Shown here piece after piece: positions 35,434 through 45,364 of a stretch of 64,000 bases of DNA; the first letter of the stretch is position 1, and every line of letters starts with the position of its first letter. Location: the NCBI GenBank assembly GCA_029891385.1, contig JAIWQS010000180.1, positions 54,768 to 118,767 on the forward strand, given 5' to 3'. The notes below the pieces were generated by a model, which was not told the DNA's origin, made no database searches, and saw nothing but the letters and a program-made list of their open reading frames with translations. The DNA is from Erythroxylum novogranatense (lineage: Eukaryota > Streptophyta > Magnoliopsida > Malpighiales > Erythroxylaceae). The position numbers and the translations under genes were made by a program.

Positions 35434-37615
35434 TGTTGGGCCCGGCCCCAATCCCTCGATTTCGAGGCGGCCCCTTGGGGGTTACGCCACGATTTAGCGC
35501 CCAAATACCGTCGGACCCGATCCCAACATTTATACATATACATGTACATAGTTCGATCATACACATACATTCTTATTCTCATACAATCCAGCACTTGCAC
35601 ATGCATCTAAACATGAATTAAACTCATGCCATTACAATATGAAGAAATGTCACAAGTATTCAAAATCGTGCGAAAATACATGAAATATGCTCCATGATAA
35701 TGTGTTCGGAGGGCCAATCAAAATACGTAACTTAATACAAAACTCCTAATTAGCTCGAAGTTTCGATGCCTCGCAAGTTCAAAGATCGCCCCGCTTACAA
35801 CCGAGGAGGAAAATAATGGGTCGAGCTACACACACCAAATATTAATATACTTATAGCCACTCCAAATCTAGACAAATCCCAAAGATATGAATGTATATAT
35901 ATTATATCTATACAGTAATTAATTCAAGCATTCACATGCTACTCAAACAATTTACGCATTTAATAAACTTAATTCAATTCATAAATATGTCACAAAACAT
36001 TCACAATGAACAATTCACATATGCAATGCACATCACAATGGCTCGAGGGTTTCATAAACAAAAGGGAGAAACCAAGTTTACACCTCAACAAAATGAGTCT
36101 ATTCGATCTCATAGCCACAAGCGGCAAATTAAGAAGGTTTCTTATCTACGCCAAGACGTGATTTAACTAAATAGTTCAACTCTCGCCCAAACAAAAGCAC
36201 ATAATCATGCTCATAACCATTTCATCATATGGTATTCTTTCATGTCTTCAGATTTAGTCAAAATGCCGTGATCAAGTCGAGACATAATACGATCAAAATC
36301 AAAATGTAAGACTATCAATCCTATGATTCTTTCAAAATATATGAACTCAAAATCATTCAATTCATCACATTTAAACATGCATAACATATCACATATATTC
36401 ATACATAAAAGAAATTGCCTAGTCACACAATAACTATAAGTGTATTACCCACCGAGATCGCCGAGTAGTCTAACTCACCGTGTCCTTCCTCGCGATAAAA
36501 TCGGGTCACTTGGTTTCCTAAAACAACCAAGTTTCCATCCAATCAATATCCACGTAAAATATTCAAAACTTGGCAATTCAAAAAATAAAGCGCTAAAAGC
36601 CTATATTCGATCTCCTCCTCAAATTCAACCCTCATGTACTAATTCAACTTCCTTCTTCATACAACTCAGAGCCCTCATTTCTAGTTCACAACTAATCCAA
36701 AATCACCTCAATCAGACATCTACAACCAAAAGATATGCGCAAAATATAAAAAATTGCACTTTGAAGAACTGGGTTCTGCCGTGCTTAATCTAACCTCGCT
36801 CTCCGCTGGCGAGAATGTTCGCCGCGACGCAGCCACATTTCACGCACGTCCGCGACGCACATTTGTGCGCCATGCAAGATGCACATCATCTTGTGTCGCC
36901 ATGACGCGCACCCAAAGGTCTCGCGCGCCACTAATTTCTCCAGACGCACAAGATGTTTTACGCGACGTCGCGACGCATGGGTCGGAGCAAATGACTTCGA
37001 ACCCCATTTTCCTGCAATTTCTGACTTCAATCTCTTCCCAAACTCAAATGCACCATATCTAAATTGTAGATCAAGACTTATACTACATTTCTAACCCATT
37101 CTAAGCTTCAAATCCATAAAAAACACATAAACCTAAAGAATTCTCTACATTTACGCCCTAAAACCCTAAAACCTTCGATTATGCTACATTCAACATTCTC
37201 TAGGTTGAAATCTAACTATAACAAGTTTAAAGGATGCTAAACTTACCAGAAATTGCTTCGAATCGTCAGAAATCACAAGAATCGCAAAACCCTCTCTTCT
37301 CTTCTTCTCCACCGACGACTTCTCCTCTTCTCTTTTCTCCTTCTTTCTTTCTTCTCTTTTCTTTTCTCTTAACCTAAGGAAAAAGGGTAAATACCATGAT
37401 ACCCCTCTTAACAAAGCTTAAACTAATCCAACTCAAGCAAACTTCCTAAAATGCCCTCACATATTATTATCTCTTAATTCTCATTTAATCCACATTAAAT
37501 GCAAATACACCTCAATTATCCACTAATACTCTAAAATAAATCAAACTAAGCCTTAATCACATAATTATCACAATTCATCCTTAATATCATCATATAAAAA
37601 ATTCGGGGTCTAACA
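35434..37615 (-). repeat. 5' LTR of element C (2182 bp)
   Basis: Bounded by tgttgggcccgg (35434) and ggggtctaaca (37615). It has a GC-rich start (35434-35530) and a cluster of gcgacgc and cgcgacg motifs at 36810-36985. It is AT-rich elsewhere. No protein-coding signal was seen; the His- and Arg-rich open frames reflect composition. It is not similar to the sequence at 16924-20800. Confidence 0.75.
36810..36985. repeat. CpG-rich gcgacgc cluster in the LTR of C
   Basis: Repeated gcgacgc, cgcgacg and gacgcac motifs (for example at 36822, 36858, 36903, 36960 and 36970) in an otherwise AT-rich LTR. Possibly equivalent to the gatgacgcc block of A's LTR. Confidence 0.5.
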
Positions 37616-37620
37616 TCAAT

Positions 37621-38406
37621 TGCATCACCTCCAAAGTTGTCTTCTGTGGCCGCCATCGGTAGTGAATCGTTCAGAATAATAACCCGAGGTCTTCAAACAT
37701 GTGATATACCAAGGTAAGCTATCAACCATCGCCGAGCTCCCTCTGGAAGGTCAGATGTAATGCCTTACATCGAATGACGTCCTAACGCAATGTGATTCAT
37801 CATGGATTGGAAGTGCGCAGTAGTCTAGAGGCTCGGCTCTTCCAAAGTAGTTTTTAGGTGTCGGTATTTTGGTGTCTGGGGCCTAAGGCTATCCAAGATT
37901 CCCGGTAAAGGGAGAGTCAGACTATTATAGCGTTGGCGATCGGGCTAAGCTCATGGCTACGTTAATCCGATCGTCCACCATTTTCTCAGTCTTCATTGGT
38001 GGCGATCGTTGCTACGCCGGTTCCGCTGCGCTTACCGTGAAGACGGCCGTTGTCAGGCTTACCGAGATCGCAAAATCGCGAATCAACAGTCGGGCCGCTC
38101 TCAACTGCTGGGTGAGGGATGTGTATCGACGAAAGAGGATCTCAGATCGAGAGGCGCCGAGATTGAGCGCATGTTGGTTTCAGCATATATCTCTGTGGTC
38201 GCGCTTTGTTCTTCTTGCTCCAAGGTTCGAGGTTGCATGGCTGATCATTCGGTTTGAAGATTCCGCAGGGAAACATGATGTGTAGGTGAGGATCGCAGGT
38301 AATTGAAACCCATGCGTCAGATCGCCAGAGTCGCTGACAATGGCTATATCAGATTCGCACGCTACCGACCGACGGTAGTTTCAGACGTGGTGCCTCAAGT
38401 CGGGCT
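37621..38406 (-). pseudogene. gag N-terminal and capsid region of element E
   Basis: On the minus strand near 37625-37790 one reads PSREGARRWLIAYLGISHV and, in another frame, RPQKTTLEVMQL, resembling the capsid core of Tat gag (GAxxWxxxL...KTxxxLxxV). Upstream sequence to the PBS is arginine-rich and frame-shifted. It is interrupted at 37620 by element C and expected to continue at 16922. Confidence 0.5.
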
Positions 38407-38422
38407 CCCACGGTGGCGCCAA
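38407..38422 (-). promoter_or_regulatory. Primer-binding site of element E
   Basis: The minus strand reads TTGGCGCCACCGTGGG one or two bases after the LTR end. TGGCGCC-type sites are typical of Tat and Athila elements. The exact tRNA partner was not determined. Confidence 0.75.
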
Positions 38423-38423
38423 T

Positions 38424-38907
38424 TGGTTCGGCTTGATTATGGCTAAATCAGACGCTGCTGCTTGATCCATGGAGTTGACCGTCGTAGAAGCTTCGACGAA
38501 AGATCCCTCGCAAAACAAAGAAAGGCACATCGGGGTTGTTTCCGATAGGCCTCTCCGACGCCAAGTCACTTTTGGTGAAGGTGGATCACGTGAGCAGAGA
38601 AAACTAGGTTATGATTATGCACTTTGTTATGACAGTAATTATACCTTATATACGAAGCAATAGCCAGGTTTAGGTCTTTACGCGCACGGGAGACTCTTAC
38701 ACGCGATGGGCCAACGAGATCGTGGATTGGATCTCGAGCTGGCATAGGTACAAGATCGATATTTGAAGAGCGGACCGATCGCCCATCGGTCGCTTTTGAT
38801 CGGCACGGCCCAAAGACGACCAACCACCAGTAAACTTTGGACATAAAAATGTAGATCATTTCAATCTAGAAAAGCTTAGTCTAGTGAGAAGTCTGATTGA
38901 GAAACCA
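38424..38907 (-). repeat. 5' LTR of element E (484 bp) with TATA box
   Basis: Ends are tggttcgg (38424) and gagaaacca (38907), giving TGGTT...AACCA termini. A TATA-like TATATAAGG lies on the minus strand at 38644-38652, well placed for a promoter driving leftward transcription. The base after the LTR starts host-like sequence. The matching 3' LTR is not in the window, so the right limit rests on the terminal match only. Confidence 0.65.
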
Positions 38908-39164
38908 AATTTCTCAGTGTTGGTACTTTATAATCAGACCAAAAGTCCATGAAAATAAAACTTCTTGCAAGGAAAGATTAATATGGACATTATTTTATGA
39001 GAAATGACTAGCTTGTTGATCCAAGTTGATTTAAATTAATGGTACAGTTCACCATTGAAGAATTTCATTAATTCAAAGCAGTACGATATGTCACATCATT
39101 CATTTAATGTCTACAAAATCAACACTACTAGCGATGTAAGCAGGACAATTAAGTGTAAACTTAC
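38908..39164. other. Host intron-like sequence between element E and the polyprenyl synthase exons
   Basis: AT-rich, normal CTG/CAG content, no repeat or coding signal recognised. It begins aattt, which may be E's target duplication (other copy outside the window). Later exons of the gene are expected beyond E. Confidence 0.5.
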
Positions 39165-39257
39165 AATATCAACATTTTCAGGTTTATCAAATCTCTGATC
39201 AATTATTGCACGAATCGAGGAAACCTCCATTGCAAATAATATTGAGTCACATTATAC
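39165..39257 (-). pseudogene. Exon block 5 of the polyprenyl synthase fragment
   Basis: Preceded by ttttacaag (acceptor) and followed by the consensus donor gtaagt. It contains a recognisable AIIDQRFDKPENVDI ending. Its start reads through a TGA in the expected frame, and its length (93 bp) is a few bases shorter than the conserved block should need, which implies small deletions. Confidence 0.75.
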
Positions 39258-39900
39258 CTTGTAAAATTAGCCTATTCCCAAATAAGTTATTATGATCAAT
39301 CATATAATAAACGTAAATCTCTTGACTATATAAAAGCAAATAGAAACAAGGTGTCTAGACTATAGAACGAAAGTAAATGCAACAAAGAGATGTTTGGCGG
39401 CAGCCTTTAGCAGTCAAAGCACAAGAATAATTTTAAAAGTTCGTTTACCTTAATGATTAATTATTTGACACTAATAATGGAGAGCCTCAGAAAAGATTTC
39501 TATGACGTTACATCTCAAGATACAAAAATCATGCTTTCAAGTGTCAAAATGTTTTACTTTGATAAAAGAAACCAAGATTTCAAAGCAAAGAGAAATTATG
39601 TCAACCTCATTTTCTTTCCACCTTCAATCAAGAAATGTAAAAACTAGGAATCCATGATTACACTAGACTAAAGATCAGCAACATAAGAGAATAAAATAAA
39701 CCTACAGGAATAACTATAATACATGAAGGAATATCCTATGCCTAAATTAATGTAAGACATCTATCGATCATGAAGCATATACATATTTTTTCAACAAATC
39801 AAGCAATAACTATAAAAATGAGGATAGTCAATAAATCTACTTGACTAAATAAACTTGTAAACGTTTAATGTTTATACAAAGAAAAGATGAGTTAAATGAC

Positions 39901-39985
39901 GTATGTCAGATAATGAACCCTTTCCAAAGGAAATGGATGTGCCTGTGAAATCAAGTACATCATCCATTAGTTGAAATGCCAATCC
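39901..39985 (-). pseudogene. Exon block 4, with second Asp-rich motif
   Basis: Follows tatttttacag. Reads GLAFQLMDDVLDFTGTSISF then GKGSLSDI, 85 bp in one open frame. The DDVLD aspartates bind the Mg-diphosphate of the substrate. The donor side reads acgtcatttaac, without a convincing gt at the conserved position. Confidence 0.85.
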
Positions 39986-40421
39986 CTGTAAAAATACAAC
40001 AGTTAGAGAATATTTGTCACAAGAAAATCAACTGTTGCAATCAAAGAGATTCATAGTACAGGAAAAGAAATTGAAACATTTTTAAGAATCAACTATTGTG
40101 ATCAAAGACATTCATAGTACAGGAAGATAAACTAAAACATATTTATAGAGACTAAATATCAATATCTATAAACTTCTCCACTAAAAGAGCATGTAATTGA
40201 CTGCAAAAGAGTTCAATTATGTAGACTAAAAAAGCACATATCTGCAGAACTTCCATCTCATATTGTTCGTCCTTCGTAAGATTACAAAAAGCTTTCTTAT
40301 TTGATCATTGACAACCTCTAACTTGCATGCATAAAGACCACTGATAATAAGTCTATAGTAACTTGGTGAAAACAATAATAAGAAAAAATCAACAGGAAGA
40401 ACTAAATATAAATCTACAAAC

Positions 40422-40553
40422 TAGATTCTTTCCATACTCAAATGCCAGCATTGCAACTTCTGTAGTTTGCCTAGCAAGAAGTGCAATTGCCTTGTAGTGG
40501 TTGAAATCAGGGATGCAATCTTGTAGTATGTTTTTTGCATATAATACTCCATG
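40422..40553 (-). pseudogene. Exon block 3, with a one-base frameshift
   Basis: Acceptor atgcag, donor ctagtttgt. The start reads MEYYMQKTYYKIASLIS and the end reads KAIALLARQTTEVAMLAFEY then GKNL, but in different frames. The exon is 132 bp where phase on both sides requires 133. The loss lies near the tttcaaccacta string (about 40483-40496). Confidence 0.85.
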
Positions 40554-40701
40554 CTGCATGACGAAAATCAAAAGTATCACAATGAACGAATAGCCCAACA
40601 ACTTACAACTCAAAAGAGTATACTACATAGACAACTAGGAGAACTTGCAATCACTAAACATGTCAAACATTTATAATGCAACAAAGAGAAGAGCAACACA
40701 C

Positions 40702-40787
40702 CTACAACATTGTTCAGACTTAGTAGTCATTTGCATGGTTTCACCAGTTACAAGATGCTCTACAACAGTTGCTAGTAATGAAACAAC
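40702..40787 (-). pseudogene. Exon block 2
   Basis: 86 bp, acceptor ttgtag, donor gtgtgt. Reads VVSLLATVVEHLVTGETMQM then TTKSEQCC with a split Ser codon completed by exon 3. Intact, and phase-compatible with both neighbours. Confidence 0.88.
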
Positions 40788-41303
40788 CTACAAGCACAGA
40801 GAGATCAGTCACACAGGGCTTAACTTCATATATAATATGGTTCATGTTACAAAGACTAGCCCTTACCAACCACCTCTTTCTTGAAAAACAAAAAAGGTAA
40901 AAAAGAAGAAGAACAGGTACCAAAGAAAATGAATCATTGTAACCTCCATTTCTGTTCCTTATAGTCATGATTTCATACCTAAGTCAATTTCAGTTCTCCA
41001 TGTTGTTGACCAAAATGAATTAAGTCATACATTGGATATAGTAAAGTGACCGTAATTCAAAGTAAGACAAATAGAAACTAAACATATCAGGAGGTACAAC
41101 CCAAACAAATTTATAGGACACTTGACTAAACTTGCATTGTTTTCCACCAAGTAGTTTCACAGGATATATCATAATTATGTAGCAATATGCATGTAGATAA
41201 AGTCCAAGAAACTTCACAACATTTCATTATGAGTCCACACATGCTAGAATTTCTGTTATTAATCAATTAGAAATGTCAATATATCAAACAAGTGATTTCA
41301 TAG

Positions 41304-41375
41304 CTCAGTGTTTTTTAATGCAACTAGTGCTACACAAACTCGTGAAAGGAGAAAATCTCCAGCTAATACTGCTAC
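41304..41375 (-). pseudogene. Exon block 1 (most upstream seen)
   Basis: 72 bp, exactly 24 codons, acceptor tgtcacag. Reads VAVLAGDFLLSRVCVALVAL then KNTE. The sequence after GAG is ctatga, so the expected gt donor is missing. The preceding exon with the first Asp-rich motif was not found between 41376 and 43347. Confidence 0.85.
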
Positions 41376-42065
41376 CTGTGACAAGAAAAGAAAAAGGATA
41401 GATGGTTAACGCATAAAATTTTGAATTAGAAGATTTGTCTACACATCTATATTGAAGAAGTATATTGCCAAGCTGGAAGCTTCTTTGATTTTGATGCTAT
41501 TTAGCATAAGATAATACTTAAGAAAATGAAAGACTAATATTTTTGGTACATTGGAAAGCAGATATTAACTAATTCGTCATAAGATTAGCAATATATTAAA
41601 ATGTTGTTCATGTGATTAATATCTTACTAAAATAGCATGTTTATAGCAGAGTCAAGACATAGAGACAAAGAAAGCAGGAAAAGAAAAGAAAGGAATAAAA
41701 TCTGGAGATGGATTCTTGAAACATTTTTAAAATGAATATTTTATTCCACTAGCTAGAAAAGGATTAACTGTTTTACAAATAACATATCTGGAAGTTTTTT
41801 GGAAACAAGGATTGCACCTAGCTCTTCACCCCTAAGTTTTTGTCGAACAAAGGAACTTTAACATTCAAAAAACAAATGCAGAGTTGTGGAAGCAGAGATA
41901 CAACAAGGCAAGATCAAAAAGGTAGAGCTCTAAGAGGGTACAGTTGACATGTCACCTTAAAGTATACCTACCTAGCATATTTTAGCATATCATTCAACTA
42001 AAGGTCTTGCAGATTTTACAAAAAAGACTTAATAGAACAAATAATAGGAAATTCTTGTGTAAGGG
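41376..42065. other. Intron-like sequence, no recognisable feature
   Basis: AT-rich with ordinary CTG/CAG content. No exon, RNA gene or repeat was recognised. The 5' limit of the LINE lies somewhere in its right part. Confidence 0.5.
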
Positions 42066-42698
42066 CAAGCAAACATCTAGCTCATTCATTTATCTTATGG
42101 ATGAGAATCAATGGAGGGTTGCTTACGAGGGACAAGATCAAGTTCTCCATAAGCACATTGCATTGTGAGTTATGTAGTACAGAAATGAAAAATCTAGAGC
42201 ATCTTATGATTAGCTGCAATTATACCAGGCAAGTATGGGAGTGGATGCAGGTTATTCTCAACTTGGTAAGACCAGTGGACTCTTTAAATGAAACTATTAC
42301 TTGGTTAAGGAACCTTCGGGTGCATAATGCAGTTGATCTTAAAGAAATTAAATTAAGTTGGGCAGTTTTGGTGTACTACATCTGGAAGGAGTGAAATTGT
42401 AGAATTTTTAGAAAACAAAGATGAAGCATTCAAACGGTTTTTTAGGACATTTTCCTCTGTTGTGGATTGGCCATCTTAGCAAGAGGAATAGCTGTAAATC
42501 TCTCAAGTAGTATGAAGGGACGATGGGGATTGGAGTAATACTAGTTTATGTGGTCTCAAAAGTACCCCTTAGATAACAAGATGTAGACAATTACTAGGAA
42601 CTACTACTCATTGTAATATAGACTCTTTGGATTATCTTTGAACTTTTGTATTCTAGCTGTAATTATCTCTAATTAATGAAATTTTTAATTAAAAAAAA
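42066..42698 (+). mobile_element. 5'-truncated LINE (non-LTR retrotransposon) 3' end
   Basis: The plus strand encodes AHSFILWMRINGGLLTRDKI, then CELCSTEMKNLEHLMISCNY and TRQVWEWMQ, the zf-RVT zinc-binding domain (Cys-x2-Cys...His-x5-Cys) found at the end of plant LINE reverse transcriptases. A stop replaces the codon after WKE. A 3' UTR and an A-run at 42691-42698 follow. Only the last ~0.6 kb is present. It sits antisense to the polyprenyl synthase in an intron or upstream region. Its target duplication was not identified. Confidence 0.8.
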
Positions 42699-43347
42699 CT
42701 ATCAGGCGGCTTGCATTATGGTGATAATCTTACCAAAAAATGCAATAGATACATCATTTAGTCAACCCATATGTATGTTAATGTATAATTTGAAAACTTA
42801 CCCAACATTTTCAAAAACATGCTTTAGGATTGGAATCATTAGACTTTTCATTTACTAAATCACCATCATTATGTCTAATCTTGAGAATTCATTATGACAA
42901 ACAAATCTTTAATCGTCGATTCCAGGTTCTTAGATAAATAAGAATATGAAACTTCCCAATTATGGTCTATTAAACCTAGACAATCTTTCAAAAGGCTGGC
43001 CAACCATCACCATCTTTGGCATAACTAGTTGATCTCAAGCCTCAACTCCGAAAGTAAAATCCCTAGACTTACAATTCAGTGATTCAAGGGCGTTTAATCC
43101 TTAATTTTAATATGGTTGACCATCTAATAGGAGGTTCTAAATTCAACTGGTTGCAGTGGATCTTGTTCTAATATAAATATTTATATATGATATTGTAAAA
43201 CTAACAACCAAGCACCAATGATATGGACCTCTTAAATCTTCACAACCTGATTAAATACACAAACAGAGTAAAAATCTTCGTAGACATATTTGACAAACTA
43301 GAAAAATAAATTAAGGAATAATACAAAATGGAGAATAAAAGCTCAGT
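42699..43347. other. Host-like noncoding sequence between the LINE and element I
   Basis: AT-rich, no repeats recognised, no exon similarity seen on either strand. Probably intron or 5' flank of the polyprenyl synthase. Confidence 0.5.
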
Positions 43348-43754
43348 TGATATGTATGACAAGGTAAGAAAGGTGCATATTAAATAGACATCCAGCTAAC
43401 AAGGAATGATATAGTTGTACTGACGTAGTGTGGGAAGGAAAAACAAAGATAAGTAGAATATAATAGGCTATAATTGATGTAGATTGTAGCTGGAACTTGA
43501 AAATAGGGCTTAGGGTTTGTAGAAAAACCTCTAAAGGCATAAAATTATTTGGTTGATAAAAGACAGACTTGAAAATCAAGCATAGGTTATCTATTTATAC
43601 TAGTATAGGACAACTCCTAATAGGAAAAGGAAATACTAATTAAGAAGTAATATGCTAATCCTATGATAACTAGGAATCCAAATAACTTAAGAAGTACTAA
43701 ATAGTAAGAAATCCAATATTAATTAGGAAAACTAAACTAGCTGCTCCTGCATCA
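43348..43754 (-). repeat. 3' LTR of chromovirus I (about 407 bp, left limit tentative)
   Basis: The right edge is fixed by tgcatca (TGATGCAGG on the minus strand) next to a polypurine tract. A minus-strand TATAAATAG box lies at 43591-43599. The left edge at tgatatg (43348) is chosen by partial match to the terminal tgatgca. Short LTRs of this type fit Reina-like elements. The minus-strand open frame inside is not a known protein. Confidence 0.6.
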
Positions 43755-43766
43755 ATCCCCTCGAGT

Positions 43767-43892
43767 TGAAAGACTCGACTCCGGTGAGAAAACCTTCAAA
43801 ACTTCAACACACAAATCTAGAACATCTTTCTTTAACTCTTCTTCAGTTATCCAAGTGCTTTCATTAGTTGGTTTATGATTGGACCAAATTTA
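43767..43892 (-). pseudogene. Chromodomain C-terminal part and pol end of element I
   Basis: The minus strand reads WSNHKPTNESTWITEEELKK then DVLDLCVEVLKVFSPESSL and STRG. The motif W-x2-H...E-x-TW-x3-E-L is the end of a chromodomain. The first half (FLVKW) is at about 45365-45400, beyond insert J. Confidence 0.75.
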
Positions 43893-45364
43893 TACTATAA
43901 ATCAGCCCATTTTCTTTAGTAATTATGCATCCGTCGAATCTCGATCTATAATTTTCATGCTTATTTTGGTCCCGATATCGAGTTTTGATAAATTGCATAT
44001 TGTCAATATTTTGTTGTCATTTGTCATTAATTCTGCATAATCTTTATTGGGACAATTGATACTCTAAATGGGTTGTATTTTGTAGGACCAAAGTAGTCAA
44101 CAATTAAGAAGTCAACATCATGAAGTTCACGGGGACGAATCAGATTTCCATTCGCCGCGGCTAATTAATGGTGTTTAATTAATTCACATGACGAGTGACT
44201 AAATTCATTCGCCAGAAGCGACCATACCATTCGCCGCAGCGAATGTGGGTGACCGGACCAAAATGGCAAAAGTATCCACCGTTCAACCCTACCAAGAAGT
44301 TCCCTATAAAACCTTACCATTTAGGGCAATGAGGAGGGGCCGCCTACAAAAGAGTTCTTCGCTTTCTTCTTCGCTTCTTCCGCTTTTCTTCGCTTTTCTT
44401 CTTTTTTGTTTTCTTTTTTGATCTAATGCCTCTCATTCTGTGTTTGATTTCGTGTTTAGTCACAAAGTACGATCATCGCAGCCATTTCCTTCATCTCTAC
44501 TCTTCCGTGATTCGCCGTCCGAGCATGGTCTTCGTGATACTTCAACAATGATGGAGTCGTCTGTAGTCATGAGTGGCTAAGCTCATAGTCTTCACGAAAT
44601 GTTGCGAGGTTGGAGTTCCGTAACTAAACACGGGTAATCAATCTTAGTTTAGGATTTCAAGAATGTATTTGCACAATCCGAGTTGGTATTTTGCAATATA
44701 TTTTCGATTGAATCTCGCTATAGTTTAGTAGGATGTTAGACTTTGATTTGTGTTATGGATTGACTATTGTTGAATATCGTGGCTTAAATACATGGAGTTC
44801 ATGTATATCGCTTAAATGATTGCATTAACTAATTTAATCGCTTAGTTGTGTTTGATTGAATTGGTTGGTTATTATTTGGTTGATTTAGTGCATTAATCAA
44901 TCCATGCATACACTAAGGGTTTTAATAAGTTGTAATTAATCGAGTTGATTAATTAATTTTGGACTTAACGAGTTGTTAAGGTTTTATTTTCAAACTTAGT
45001 GGATTTCAAACCCCAACATTATTTCAACGATGATGACTCGAGCTACATTTTCGTGGAGAGTTTTAGTAATTTGACTTCAAACTTGTTTAATTTCAATCAT
45101 TTAGTTTTCTAAAATTTAAAACATTTATTCTTATTTTGGCTTAGTTTAATTTCTAATTAATCAAATCAAAACCCCTTCTATTGCTTTTAATTGCATGCAT
45201 CATTCAAACATTAGGCTAGTTCAGATCAATTGATGCATTGGTTCCTCGAGAGTCAATTCGAGGTTGCATCCTCAGATTGCAATCCTTGGTATAAATTTAA
45301 TTTGACCGGTTTCTGTGGATCAATTTTAATATTGAACGATAAACCGCCGATCGCTTTACCCAAC
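43893..45364 (+). mobile_element. Insert J, unclassified, with plus-strand promoter-like sequence
   Basis: It separates FLVKW (right) from WSNHKP (left) of one chromodomain, so it is an insertion; limits are approximate (candidate TSD gacca/accac is imperfect). It holds attcgccg-type repeats (44150-44250) and a ccctataaaac TATA-like box near 44310, followed by a pyrimidine-rich leader (44350-44420). Its ends share ggaccaaatttatac and, inverted, ggtataaatttaatttgacc. No coding capacity was recognised. It could be a solo LTR or a terminal-inverted-repeat element. Confidence 0.45.

Larger units (their letters stand above)
16924..37615 (-). mobile_element. Composite Tekay-like element C, carrying nested element B
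   Basis: On the minus strand: 5' LTR 35434-37615, degenerate PBS, gag start at 35269, pol to 32829, [element B], pol from 25116 to about 23040, a long noncoding stretch, a polypurine tract at 20801-20817, and a different LTR ending at 20800. RT sequence is continuous once B and one tctat are removed. Flanks are tcaag (16919-16923) and tcaat (37616-37620), a one-mismatch TSD, so the left limit is tentative. The two LTRs do not resemble each other; see findings. Confidence 0.55.
1..38907 (-). mobile_element. Tat-lineage Ty3/gypsy retrotransposon E (left end outside window), host of nested elements A, B and C
   Basis: This assembly is inferred from consistent order on the minus strand. From right to left it has a 484-bp LTR (38424-38907), a PBS (38407-38422), gag (37621-38406), gag C-terminus/PR/RT/RNase H/INT (16922 to 12928), the INT C-terminus (2731 to 1927), a 3' noncoding region with a tandem array, and an antisense ORF remnant (1-858). 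The INT reading resumes across element A's ctaag target duplication, and the gag reading plausibly resumes across element C. The order 5' LTR, gag, pol, tandem-repeat 3' UTR and antisense ORF is characteristic of the Tat lineage. The 3' LTR is expected left of position 1. All coding parts carry frameshifts. Confidence 0.75.
39165..41375 (-). pseudogene. Solanesyl/polyprenyl diphosphate synthase gene fragment (five exons), frameshifted
   Basis: Five minus-strand exon-like blocks (41375-41304, 40787-40702, 40553-40422, 39985-39901, 39257-39165) read in order as the C-terminal half of a long-chain trans-prenyl diphosphate synthase. They include LAGDFLLSRVCVAL, VEHLVTGETMQMTTKSEQ, MEYYMQKTYYKIASLIS and GLAFQLMDDVLDFTGTS, the last with the second Asp-rich DDxxD motif. 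Such enzymes make the solanesyl or nonaprenyl tail of ubiquinone or plastoquinone; the sequence looks closest to the SPS3/COQ1 type (recall). Most junctions are AG/GT, but two donors are damaged, exon 3 is one base short, and the last block has an in-frame stop. The first Asp-rich motif and the C-terminus are not in the window. It is a pseudogene, or a real gene damaged by consensus errors. Confidence 0.85.

Noticed and set aside
36785..37094. Cluster of overlapping Arg/His/Cys-rich frames
   Set aside because: CpG-rich motif cluster in an LTR; frames on both strands and no homology recognised.
37190..37414. Lys/Glu-rich 74-aa minus-strand frame
   Set aside because: Pyrimidine-rich run (ttctctt) of the LTR of C read on the other strand; no conserved motif.
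38469..38663. 64-aa plus-strand frame next to the PBS of E
   Set aside because: Falls inside the LTR of E and spans its TATA region; no known domain.
41020..41217. Small minus-strand frame between exon blocks of the polyprenyl synthase
   Set aside because: Does not match the enzyme family and lacks splice sites; intron sequence.
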